From assembly GCA_003116975.1 (NCBI GenBank), contig BGKB01000205.1, forward strand, positions 80,849 to 144,848: DNA of 64,000 nt, written 5' to 3'. The position numbers and the translations under genes are program-made. Under the pieces are notes generated by a model. The model was not told where the DNA came from. It searched no databases and saw nothing but the letters and a program-made list of their open reading frames with translations. The DNA is from Aurantiochytrium sp. KH105 (Eukaryota; Sar; Bigyra; Thraustochytrida; Thraustochytriidae). This document shows positions 1-11,309 of the stretch, piece after piece (the stretch's first letter is position 1; every line of letters begins with the position of its first letter).

Positions 1-2071
1 TCACCGAGGCCAAAGAGCGCATTCGATGAGCTGTTCCCGTAACCCCCTCCATTTCCAGATTGATTGTACATTTGCTGATGCTGTTGCTGCGACATGTGCT
101 GAGACTGCGAGATTTGGTCTTGCTGCTGCTGCTGCTGCTGCAGTAATGACGAGTTTGAGGAGGAGGATGGGAGTCCCTGCGGCGCCTGCTGGAACTGGTA
201 CTGTTGCTGCTGCTGTTGCTGCTGGCGCACATGCTGTGGCGTGCGTGTACCCCACCTGCCAAAGAGAGGAGTGTTGCGACTCGAGAGCAGTGGCGCCAGC
301 GGAGAGTTGACATCAAAGCGCGGCGAGAACAATTGTGAGCCGCCCTGTGCGGGGGTCGGCGGGGCCAGAAACATGTTGGCAAAGTTGGTATAATTGCCAA
401 ACATGGGTGAAGCAATGATGCCTTGCGAAAGGTTCAGACCCGCCATTTTCGGGCTCAGCTGGCCAAGCAGATTAACTGCCTCCGCGGACGCAGGTGTGAG
501 CTTCGAAAGAGAGCCCAGCTCAAAGTCGCCCAAATCCCGGGAGGGGCCGCGAAAGGTCTGCACCTGCAAGTCCGGGCGCTTGGCAATGCCTTGCTTTCCC
601 TTGGAAGTGCGACGCTGCTTTGTCGATTTGGCTGCGCTCGGCTTGGGTCGCTTTGTCCCGGAAGAGCTCTTGGAGTTCTTGGGCTTGCGCGATGCCGCGG
701 ACCTGGCTGGCGTCTTGTTTGCGGCGTCGTTCTCCATTGCACCCTCATCACTTGTAAGAGCCTGGAGCGTGGCCGTGCCGCTCGTGTTTGTGGCAAGGTC
801 TGGTGAGAGCACCGGGGGCGGCGGAGGCGGGGGCGGCAACGGCGTTTCACAAATGGACGACGCCGCCGATGCCGGTTTGATGCTTTCTGAGTTCGCGCGG
901 GCGCCATTCACTGAGCCCAGAGGGTTGAGAGGTGCGCGATTCTGTCTCTTGTTGTCGCCACCTGCAGGGTTAGCGGACACATTTGAGCTACTTGTTGCGG
1001 AGGAGAAGTCTCTGATGGGTGGCCGAGGGGAAGATTCGCTGTTTCCCTCTCCGTCTCCTTCTTTCGATTCTTCGTGCTCAGCGATGACATGACGTCCTTC
1101 CGAGCGCACGTCAGCATCGGCATTGGCGTCTCCATCAGCCTCTGGCTCTTTAGGCAAGATCTTTCCGTTCTTGGTGATGGTAATGTGTTTAAGAAGCGGG
1201 TGGTCCGGCATTTCCGAGCCGCTTTCGGCGGCTCTGGCGGCCTGGCGTGCCAGGCGCCGCATCGTCGAATAATAGCGGTTCTTGATGGCATTGTCTGTGC
1301 GTCCACGCACAAACTTTGCAATTTCAGCCCACTGATTGCCAAGCTTGGCATGATATTCAAAGATGATGCGGTCTTCCTCTTTAGTCCATGTGCCCTTCTT
1401 GACGTCTGGGTTGAGGTGGTTGTGCCAGCGCTCTCGGCACTGCTTGCCGATGCGTCCAGGAAGCTCCGCGGCGATGAGGGACCAAGACTTTGCGCCAAGC
1501 CTCTGTACGGTAGCGTGAAGTGTGCGGTCTTCTTCTGCACTCCAAGGGCGCTTCGAGAGCGATTTTTCCTCTTTGCCTCCAATGTGCATAAAGGCAAACT
1601 TTTTGGCGTTGATGTGGTTGTTGTTCTCGTTGGGCGATGGCGAAATAAGCGTGCCTGGATGGACGTGAGAGCGTCCTTGCGAGTGGTGCACGTGCGGGTG
1701 GGCGTGTGCGTGAATGTATGGGAGCCTAGCGTGGTCGTAAAAGAGTTTGGGCGCTTGTGCTCGTGCTTGCAAGTGATGATGCTGGTGGTAAGAATGGTTC
1801 ATTGCTGGTGGTGGTGCGCTGCCGGTGGTGCTACTGATGCTGTTGCTGTGGCCGTGCATGCGGTGACGCATGGGAGCGCGGTTTGGGTCCATGTTTGTTG
1901 AGCTGGTGGACATTGAGTGCATTACCTGATGTTCGCGCTTATATCCATCTGCCATCACCGGTCGGTTGCTGTTGCTGTTGCTGTTATTGCTATTGCTATT
2001 GCCGTTGCTGTTGCTACAGCTGCTGCCGCCGCTGTCCGAGTGTCGCTGGCGAAAATGGTCGTGCTGTTGCT

Positions 2072-2121
<50 letters not shown>

Positions 2122-2399
2122 ACGCTCAGCGGATGGAGATATGTAGGCATTGCAGGAGCCGTTGTTGCCGCCTCTGCCTTGCTACGTTCGAGGTCCAGGC
2201 TCTCGCGAAAGCTGTCGCACAGACTCCCGCGCGGCGCGTCGGCTGTGCTCCTCGCCTCGCTCGCAGCGGAGCCCGTGTCCCTCTGGCGATTACCGCTATG
2301 AATCGCGGGGGTCCGTGCGCAGCAGGGAAAAGAGACGTTCGCAAAGGGACGTTGCTGGGACTGCTGCTGCCGCGTCTGCCTCAGTTCTGCGCTTGCCAT
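1..2399 (-). CDS. R2R3-MYB transcription factor, glutamine-rich, C-terminus cut by window edge
   Basis: The minus-strand frame is open from an ATG at 2399-2397 through the left edge, giving at least 799 residues. Residues about 283-382 (nt 1553-1254) form two MYB repeats very close to animal c-Myb R2 and R3: a tryptophan-spaced helix set containing [17 protein letters not shown], then [20 protein letters not shown] and [17 protein letters not shown]. No R1 repeat precedes them. Around this lie a 19-glutamine run (nt 2120-2064, residues about 94-112), a Ser/Asn stretch, an acidic segment after the MYB block, a proline run (nt 834-813), a lysine-rich basic segment (nt about 710-594) and further glutamine runs near the edge (nt 224-201 and 140-120). 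This suggests a sequence-specific nuclear DNA-binding protein with flexible activation regions. The MYB call is firm. The start is uncertain: the frame stays open some way above the ATG, and ATGs also occur at 2150 and 1589. Confidence 0.88.
2064..2120 (-). repeat. CAG/CAA tract encoding 19 glutamines in the MYB gene
   Basis: Every codon on the minus strand is CAG or CAA. It lies in the N-terminal half of the MYB protein. The mix of CAG and CAA suggests selection on the peptide rather than simple slippage. Confidence 0.9.
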
Positions 2400-4154
2400 C
2401 GACCGTCCCAGCCGCTGCGGAGGCCGAGGGGGTCCTGCTCTGCCCTTGCCTGCTCCGTCTGCCCCGCTCTGCCAACGTGCGTGCGGGTTATGCTGCCTCG
2501 CGCGGGACTTGCTCGCCTGCCAAGCACGTCTGCAGGGAGCCCCGCCGAGCCGCGCCGAGCAGGCCGCGCCCAAGTAGGCACGCACGCACGCACGCGCTCT
2601 CGCGGCCTGGCAGGGAAGGAAGGGGAGGAAAGGCGGCGCGCGAACTCCACCTCCCTCCCTCGCAGCGCGATTCTGACCCTCCCCCGCGGCACCGCCCCTC
2701 CCTCCCGGGCTGCGCGCCGACAACGCCGCCGTGAGGGTCCTTGTGGCCGTTCACGGCGCGGGGGACGAGGGGCGCGGGATGGATGACCAGGAGACCAAAG
2801 AGCTCGGCGCGGAGGCCCACCAGGTCTCCTCGGTCGAGGTCGATCGATCGGGCGGGCGATTGAGCGATCGATCGGTCGAGCGATGGAGCGAAAAGACGCC
2901 GAGCTTAGGCTGGAGCGTGGGCTTGAGATTGGGCGAGGCGCGAAAACTTGGAAAAGGGGGCGATCTCGAGCTCGAAGAATGGAATGGGGGACTGACCCAC
3001 CCTCCCGAAAAGCGGAGGAAACACTCGAGTCACAACTCGAAGAAATCCACTCCTACTACCAGCTCAGAGTCCCGCTGCTCCGGCGTCCGCCACTTCTCCT
3101 CCTCCTCCTTCGACTCGTTCTCAACTTCTCCGTCGCCCCCGTCTTCTCGCTCGCTCCTCCGGGGCTGGCTCGGCTCCGCTCGACTGTTGGCGCACCGAGA
3201 CTGCTCGGCGGCGCGGTGTGCCCCGCTCTTACTTGCTCTTGGCCGCGTACACTCCGGGCCCCACTACTCTACCGTAGCCCATTTTACAAATGAAACAAAA
3301 TGGCCAACCAGGTGGTACGACACTGCAGCAATGGCGGCCGCTGTGGCGCCCAAAGCACGCCTTGCCTTGCGCACGCTCGCACGCACCCGAGTCTGGGCGC
3401 GGCTGCGGCGAAACCGTCGCCGTCGGGGACTGCGCGCCACGCGGCCAGCCGACCCGGAGGGCGATCAGGCGCGCGGCTGCTGGCTGGCTGGCTGGCGGGC
3501 TGGTCTCGGACGGAGCCAACGTCGGCTTGGGACGCGCTGGGACGATTTTGACGACGACGATAGCAGCAGCAGCGGCACAGACAGCAGCGGCACAGACAGC
3601 AGCAGCGGCGACTGCGAGCGCGGGCGCTCGAGGCCTTCGCGCCGCAGCCGCGCGAGACGCTGCGCTCGCTCTGGCAGGCGAGAGGGCCGCCGGGGCCTGG
3701 ACTCGATCGAGGCTGAGCCTGCGAGACGCGGTGGCACCGTCGCGTACTGGGCGGAGCGAGGTCCGCTTCGTGGCAAGAGTTACGTTGGAACGCGATCGGG
3801 CCCGAGCACCAAGGAAGCAGTGCGTAGCGAGCCAGCAAATGCATGCGCTTCCTTTTCAGGACGACCTCGGTGCTCAGGGTAAGCCCAAGGTAAGCCCAGG
3901 GCGATGCGAAGCAATGCACCAGGCCAACCCAGACGTCACGAGACCGAAACATGTCGCGCCAAACCAAGTCATCGCTGGCCCTGCCCTGCACGAGACTCAT
4001 GACTTGCATCGCTCTCACGTACGCCGACCGGTACTTTTTACGGAAATAGAGTGGCCAACAGCCATTTGATGCCGGGCACCGACGGCTCCTTGCTTGACGT
4101 CGTGTAGTGTCAAAGGTTGATCGCGTCGAGTGCGCCACTGGCCTTGCTAGACAA

Positions 4155-4185
<31 letters not shown>

Positions 4186-5798
4186 TCGTGGGGCCGGCCA
4201 GCTGCTGCTGCTGAGCTACAGCAGCAGCAGCAACCAAGGAAATGCACTCCCGCAGGACGCCTCGACATGAGAGCGACTGTGCCTCCTTCGTCGCATGGCC
4301 CTCCCTCCCTCTTTTCTTCCTTGCTTTCCTCCTTCCTCTTACTGTTAGTGTTCGGCGGCGGCCATGCCAGCCTGCCTGCCACGTCTCCGGCAACCAGCTG
4401 CAGCTGGCTGCAACGCGGAGGGACGGAAACCCGTGTGCTCGGCTGCGGCGTGCGGCTGCAGCTAGATGTCAAGCACTTGCATGCGATGCGAAAAAAACAA
4501 GTAGAAAAGCAAAGAATGGAAAGGAAGACGCGGCAGCAGCTACCGGAACCACAGGATGAAGGAAGGCCTGGCCAACGCCACCCGCCAAGCAAACAAACCA
4601 ACTTGCCTTGAAGCCAGAGGCTCTACCTCCATGTCGGACGCTCTCGCGCGGCTTCGTTCGACTCGAGAAGAGGCTCGCGTTGCATCGGCAGTGCAAAGGG
4701 AAAGGCCTTTTTCATGCAATGGCCGAGGTCCAGTGGCTCGTGATGCGGTTCGAGGCCCTGCCGACAATAAGTGAGGCGTGTGGCTGCGTCAACAGTAGGC
4801 CTGTCATGTATGCGTGAGTACCAAAACTTCAGGATGCGATGCGAAAGCTTGCAACAAAAAGAGTGAGCAATAGCGGCCGCTCCCGCTGCCACCACCACGA
4901 GAATTTGACCATTGCTTGGGTGGGCTGGGCTACCGACCAGTCGTACGTACCTCGACGCGGGGGTGCCACTCGCTCCACGCTTATTGGAATTACAAGTCAG
5001 ACGATTCTTCCCCTCCGAGGCTTGCTTCGCCAGCCTCCAAACTCGTGCACGGCGCGGCGCCCACCATCGCCACGCATGCAATGGACGCCGAAAGAGCCGC
5101 CATGTCGGCCGGCGGTGCTGGTGGTAAAATGATGATGCTCTTGGTGGGCGCTGCCAGCAGGAGCTGTAGACTGATTTGTCGCGAAGAGACGTGTGATCGG
5201 CAAACTGGTCCGTGTGAACTACCCGTCCCGTCCCATCTTCTTCACCCCCCCCCCCCCCCTCCACTTGCTCCAGTTGTACTCGGCCGGCCAGTCGCAGGCG
5301 GCCGCTCCTCAGGATTGACCCTCCGAGCCATGAGCGACTTGCGCCTGCAGCTGCGACCGCCGAGAGCGCATCGAGCGCAGAAGAAGCGAGGCCTCGCGCG
5401 AGCTTCGTTCGACGAGTCAAACTGAGCGAGTTCTTCCCTCGGCGCCGCTAACCCGTAACCGCCAGCTCCACAGCCCGCCGCAACTGCGGGTGTGCGAAAC
5501 GGGTTGCGCGCGACGGCGCGGAAGGCGCGGAAGGCGCGGCGCGAGCCTCGGAGAGCGAGCGCTCTCAGGATTTGGTCTCGGCGTGCGGCAATGGAGAGGC
5601 TGCCGGACCGCCGGGAGGACGGCGCGGCGCGCAAAAGGCAGGGGGAGGAGAGAGTTGGAGAGAACCCGCGCTGCGCGGCGGCAGCGTTGCGGCAGCGTTG
5701 CGGGAGAGTGTGTGAGAGAGAGAGGTGACGACGACGCTCGGGGCACCGGTGCGTTGCGGAGCGTCCAGATCGAGGTTGCGCGCATTGATCGTGTGTCG
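2400..5798. other. Divergent intergenic region between the MYB and LRR genes
   Basis: About 3.4 kb of GC-rich DNA between two genes transcribed away from each other. It contains GATCGATC-type palindromes near 2840-2885, a degenerate CAG/GGCA tract near 3565-3605, an (AGCC)n array at 4155-4185 and a run of 15 C at 5245-5259. Several open frames cross it, the longest on plus at 2731-3882, but none shows domains or protein-like composition. Promoters and 5' leaders of both genes must lie here; no particular element can be named. Confidence 0.6.
4155..4185. repeat. (AGCC)n tetranucleotide array
   Basis: Seven to eight consecutive AGCC units, followed about 15 bases later by CAG/CTG triplets. One of many NAGC-type tracts in the non-coding DNA of this window. 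Confidence 0.85.
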
Positions 5799-8503
5799 AT
5801 GGCGTCTTCAGGACTACCGGCGGTGCTTGGCACCGTGACCTTGGCAAAGTAAGTGCATAACTCGTGGCTGCGATTCGGCCTTTGCGTGTCTCACTCCCGC
5901 TGACGAGGTTTTGCATCGTGTGCAGTGACCAGAGTGCAGGCTCGCGCCATCGTCAAGAAAGCGCGCTCGGTCAGCTACGTCACGCAAATGACACGGGTGA
6001 GAGTCACCCCGACGATGACAGAGTCGATGCAATGTCAACCTTTCTCGAAGATGCTCTTGTCAAGGTTCTGTGCGAGCAAGACGCAGCAAGTCTTACGCGT
6101 TCACAACTTGCATTGTTGGAGAAAGCACGCAGGCGGTCGCCTCAAACGACTCGCCCGACGCGATCCTCGCCAAAAAGGAAAATTACGAACGAAACGAAGC
6201 CAAGACCTCCTCGACCTTCAACGCCTCCACCTGCTCACGTTGCGGAACATGCCAGCCTCGTCGAGCAAGACGTCCATGATTGGCTCAACGGTGACCGCGC
6301 AACGACCCCAATGCTCCAACCCCATCCACCGCTCCAAACCGAGGCTGACGCGGCGGACAAAAGAGCGGTCCAAGGCGGCATGTCGTCGACTGCTCCACGG
6401 CAAGGCCGGAAGAGTCCTCGAAAGGCCATTATAAAACAAAGCCAGAATACCATCGACACCAAGGGTGTAGAGCCAGGAGTTCGATCAACAGCAGTAGCAG
6501 CTACAGCAACAATCCACAGGGCTCTGGACGCTGATGACAGTGATGGGTCCCGCGGGGATTCATCCATGACACAGCTTGAAGAGACGTTGGAGTCGCTCAA
6601 ATTCGCGCGACCACGGAAGAGCGTCTTCCTCGAGATCTTGCAGAGCCCTCGCCGACTCGATGATCTTTCTGAGCGAGCCAATGAGTATGTCGTTTCCCAG
6701 ATCGAAATCATTAAAAGTGTTCAGCAGGCGGGAATGTATCCCGAACCCGTTGCTGTTTTCAAAGAGGACACCGACCGAGACGAAGCCAAACTTGATCTCT
6801 CCCATCGAGGCCTTGGTGACGATAAACTCGTGGCTGCTACCAAAGTCGCCGTGCGTGGTCGGAATCTCGCCATGCTCGACTTGTCGGAAAATCGACTTTC
6901 CGACAACGGAGGGGCTTCTATTTTTGGCAGCATTGCTTCTGAAACGGATCTCGAAGCAGTAAAGATTGCAAAGCCGCTTACGCTCGTTCTTGCACGAAAT
7001 GCACTGAGTGCTCGGTCCTGCGACGCGCTCGCCTCGCTTCTGCGCTCCTCATCGCACCGCATCTGCGAGCTCAATCTGTCTCGGAACAAGCTCAATTCTC
7101 GATGCATGGCAGCGCTCTCAGCAGCACTTGCCGAGGACAGCACGCTGAAGCGTCTCGACGTCTCGTACAATCCTCTTGGCCCCGCGGGCGTGTCGCAATT
7201 GGCAAACGCACTCGTGCGGAACGAGGCGCTCCGCGTTCTTTCGGTCGCATGGACACAAGCAGGTGCCATCGGAGCGCTTGCAATGCTACGTGCCATCCAC
7301 CGCAACGATAAACTTGACCTCGAGAGTCTTGATTTGAGCCGCAACGCCATTGGTCGCGCGCTCTCATCAGATCTCTTGAATCTGCCTGCAGCTACCCCCG
7401 GGGACGTCGTCGGAACTCTCTGCAAGCTCCTGGAGACGGTGTCTCAGGGCAACGGAGCGCACTCGTCCACTGCAACACTCAAATCGAGCTCTTCGAATGC
7501 CATGCTTCGTCGGAAAAGGAGCGAGGTATCGCTTGGATCCAACCGAGGAACCATTCGCCATCAAACGAGCGTCGGAAAGAGGGGACTCGTTCATCTCAAT
7601 CTCGGTCATAATCTGATCCCCGCGGCAGCATGTCAGCGCATTGCGGAGAGCCTCGCGGTGAATCGCACACTTGTAGGTATACACTTTGACGGCAATACGG
7701 GCTTCGTGGACGCGATGGGTAAACTACATGTTGCGTCAAAGGGAAAGCACGAAAAAGAAGACCCAATCGCAAATTCCCCAGGACCATCTCACTCGATACT
7801 AAGCGAGAGCGATGCAAGTGAGGACATGTGCGCGACAATACATCAGACAGATGGACTGTCTGTGCGGACGCGCTTTGAAATGATAGCAGCCGCTTGGACC
7901 CCGCACGCGACATGCTGGGTATGTGCTGGTTTCCTTCCGAAACGCTTTGCCATATGTGCTAAAAAGTCTGCACGTGTTCTACTGCACACGCACTTTGACT
8001 ATCCGCCCTGGGCAGGCTGTCCCATGACGGAATTCAAGATTGCAGACTCGTGCAAGCCTACCGACAGTAGTGATGACGATTTACTCGACCCAACGCTAAC
8101 AAACAAGGTCGACCATATTGCCGCAGCAGCCATGCGCCTCGGAGAGAACCTTTTCGATATGGCTGAATTTGTCGTCAATCGCGTGTGTCCGCCTGGCGAA
8201 GTAGCCTTCTTCTTTACCGTTGATGGAGTTCCCACGGTCAGCGACCTCGAGCAACAGACGCCGTGGGCTCTGGTCAACGCGCGTGACCGCGTCAATCCGC
8301 CACGTCGATCGGACGAAAAGGACTTTATCGTGAACGTGGCAACAATTGAAGCACGGCAGTCGCTTGCACGGATCGACCTGGGCAATCGGCGAGACCCACT
8401 CGATGTCGATGCAAGTTTCCGCGTGGCTCATTCGCCATCAACATGGGCACTCGAAGCAGAAATCCAGAGTATGTCATCATGCAGAGACATGGTTGGACTC
8501 AGG

Positions 8504-8535
<32 letters not shown>

Positions 8536-9967
8536 CCAGAGCAACTCGGTTCACGATCAATACGACCCGTTCAAGATTCTTTTACCGGGCTCTCGTCGGG
8601 AATTCTGGGCGCGGTCACCGCCGCGCAATCTTGAGCTGGTCTCGCCGCCTCTAGAAGAACATTTGAAGAATGGGCCTGGTGACATTGGTTCTCGCGCAGG
8701 ACCATCTTGGGTGGGAACACGTTTAGATGCCCACTTTCGAGCACAATTCAGTGCGGATTCCCGAGCAGTTCTTTTCCAAGGCGATTGGATTGCGAGTGAG
8801 ATTGACGCTCTCATTTCATCTCGTGTCGAACAGGAGCGAACGCGCGCGCTGCTTGAGGAGTCATACGAACATCTTTGCAACGTCTTTGCGGTCTATTCAA
8901 CCTTGGACTGCGCAAGTTCTCTGCCTCGCTCCGCCTGCCTGCTTAGTGTTGATGGGGCCATGACTATGTACGAACACATCACAAGGGGAGGTTGCATCGA
9001 GAAATATCAACTTTGTTCCTGGACGCAAGCTGAGCAGACGTATGAGACCGTTTTAAAAGAGCAGTTGCAGCGTTACCAAAATCAGCAACGCAAGCTTAAG
9101 ATATCACTTGCACGACAGTCCACCGCAGGGACCCTCGTTGAAGGCTCTGCAGAAAAGCACGCGCTGCCTCAGGTCTGGGGCCTGACGCGCGCCAAATTCT
9201 TGACCTTTCTGCTGAAATTAGCGCTCGTGAGTTTCGGAGAAAAAGCAGTTCACGAAAGTATAGCTCTCTCCATTTTGTTGGATCGGTTTGTATTCCCTCG
9301 AGCACAGCGGTTTGACCGAGAAGGCTACCTTCGAGCGCGTTTGCAAGACAAACCAGTGCACGAAGTCTTTGGGCGCAACATTCCGACGTTGCTTCGACTT
9401 TACGCAAGCAACGCCGGCACACATCAGACGGGATTTGAGATGGCATGGATGTCGATTGGCGAGTGGCTTCGAAATCTCAACCTCGCAGGCCTCTTGACAG
9501 CAAGAGCCGCTGCAAAGACATTCGAAGCACGAAATTCTAGAAGTGTGTCTGCGCAGCCTGCTGATGCACCCTCTAAGCCATCTACGTATCCTGGTGAAAA
9601 GGCAACCCGCTCGGTGCAGTCGTCCCCACCTATGCACAACGTCGTGGAAGGCAATGTCAGTGTAGACAGAGCAATTGCCGTTCTATTCTTTTCTGCGTGT
9701 ATTCCGTGGAGCTCACAAGACGAGCCATCGCACAGTCGATACTTCAAGATGGATTTTCCATCGTATCTGCTCGCCATGAGCTGCGTTGTTGCTCTTGCAG
9801 TTGATCGATCAAGTTTGGACGACTTTTTCGTCACAGGCGCAACCTGCGAAGCAGCGCAAATGCGGCGTGATAGTCTACTAAAGCATCGTATTTCTACGCC
9901 AGCGCATGGATCTGCAAGGCGCATTTCGACCCAGCTGATTCTCCGACGCATTAGCAAAGCAGCTTGA
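5799..9967 (+). CDS. Large leucine-rich-repeat protein (RNI-like), two exons
   Basis: The coding sequence is best read as 5799-5848 joined to 5926-9967, giving 1363 residues. The ATG at 5799 opens a 16-codon exon ending at a GTAAGT donor; the acceptor TGTGCAG ends at 5925 and restores the frame of the long second exon, which by itself begins only with GTG. Residues about 300-610 hold ribonuclease-inhibitor-type leucine-rich repeats (LDLSENRLSDNG, LNLSRNKLNSR, LDVSYNPLGPAG, LDLSRNAIG, LNLGHNLI), interrupted by a Ser-rich insertion. The N-terminal 300 residues are basic and Ser/Pro-rich. An 11-asparagine run (nt about 8505-8537) lies mid-protein. The C-terminal 400 residues look helical but match no family I can name. 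LRRs of this type bind proteins, so a scaffold role is likely; no catalytic domain is visible. Function unknown. Confidence 0.85.
5849..5925 (+). other. 77-nt GT-AG spliceosomal intron in the LRR gene
   Basis: Donor AA/GTAAGT at 5849 and acceptor TGTGCAG ending at 5925. Removal joins the ATG at 5799 to the long LRR frame, with a codon split after its second base (AA plus T gives Asn). This is the only intron in the window supported by both consensus sites and restoration of frame. Confidence 0.8.
8505..8537 (+). repeat. (AAC)n tract encoding polyasparagine
   Basis: A pure AAC run of about 11 codons inside the LRR coding sequence, giving an Asn homopolymer in a linker outside the LRR block. 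Confidence 0.9.
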
Positions 9968-11309
9968 GAAAAAACAGATTAAAAACAAACAAGGGCAGAC
10001 TTTACTGTAATTTCACTGATTTGCTTGTGTCCCGAAGCGGTTCGCAAGTCTTTCCTTCCTTCCTTCGTTCCTTTATTCATTCGTTATCCTCTTCCGCCCG
10101 CAATGCCCTCCTCTGGGCCTAGTGCTTGCTCACGCAATGAGTGAGTGCTCCTCGCTCAAACCGGTCTTCTCTCCCTCAGCCTCACCCGACTTGTTGGTGT
10201 GCAACAGTCACCAGGGTCATGGGTTCTTGCTTATTAAACCGTCCCATAGTAGCCGCAACCTCTGAGGACGTCCGGTAGAGACATTTTGACCCCACCTTTC
10301 CGCATATTTTCTACTGCCACTTTCAGGCTCCAGTGCAGCCTAGACTGAGACAAAAAGACTACAGAGGAGACGCAGGCCACGCGTCGTCCCACGGCGGGGC
10401 ACCGCAAAGGGTCTCGCTGGCCATTCCAATTTTCCGATGTGGGAGAGAGGGGGAGACGGGAGGGGGGAATCGATGAGCTGGCGGCAAAAGCAACAACAAG
10501 AAGCAGGAGGAGGAGAAGGCCAAGCGAAAAGACGATGGAGGACGCAGAGCGAGGCTTTAGGGGCAAACGCGCGCGAAGACGAAGAAGAGGAGCGACGATG
10601 GCGCCGCGGCCGCGCGATTCTCGAATTCCTTCTGGCGCCGTGGCGACGGAGCTCGAGCGCGACGCGAGCGTCGTCTCTTTAGTAAGTACTACCTCGAGCG
10701 GGCCGACGAGGCCAGACCAGGCCAGGTCATGCAGGTCAGTGTCCAAAAGCAGAAAAGTAGAGAAGCAGAAGCAGCGAAGCAGCGAAGCAATCGGCGCGAG
10801 CGTGCTGGCGCCAAAAGAACAGAGCAACAGGGAGATAGCAAGCAAACGCGGTTTGGCCTAAGTCTTGGAGACTTGCGCAGCGCGCGGCGCGGCGCAGAGG
10901 GGCGTGCGCAGCGCAGCGCGGCGCACAACATAACACGGCACCGCACTGCAACGGGCGGGAGAGCTTGTCTCCGCCGTCGTTGCACAAAGAGCGGAGGCGT
11001 CTGATAAGATTGGCCGTGTCTGCCTCCCTCGGCTGCTGCGACAAACGGACGAGCTGCTTTGGGACACGAAGCGCGCGACGGGCAAGGACGCTGACGAGAG
11101 CTTCTCGAGGGAGGGCCTCCATTGTTTAAAGAGGCGCTAGATTTTCTGCCTTACGAGAGAAAAGAATAAGGGCACTGCCGCTCCGTGCTGAGAGGCGGAG
11201 TACGAGAAGAGGCCGCTAAGACCCCCCTCGTCTCGTCGACGGAACCTTGCTCGTGCGCGCTCCATTCCCTCGAGCGAACACGGTGCAGTCAGCTGCGTGT
11301 AACGTAAGG
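9968..11309. other. Intergenic region upstream of the KH gene
   Basis: Holds the 3' flank of the LRR gene (A-rich just after its stop, CTTCC-type repeats near 10050) and a GC-rich presumed leader of the KH gene. A plus-strand open stretch from an ATG at 10535 ends at a GTAAGT donor at 10682; together with a possible acceptor ending at 11288 this could be an alternative first exon or a 5'-UTR intron. No independent gene is supported. Confidence 0.5.

Noticed and set aside
908-1597. Minus-strand open frame of 229 residues overlapping the MYB domain
   Set aside because: It is an alternative frame of the MYB gene; the MYB repeats lie in a different frame that is open to the window edge.
2731-3882. 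Plus-strand open frame of 383 residues
   Set aside because: Arg/Ser/Gly low complexity with no domain and begins at a non-ATG codon; typical of GC-rich intergenic DNA.
10234-10845. Minus-strand frame with a hydrophobic start resembling a signal peptide
   Set aside because: The Leu runs come from simple CAA/GAG repeats on the other strand; no other protein-like feature.
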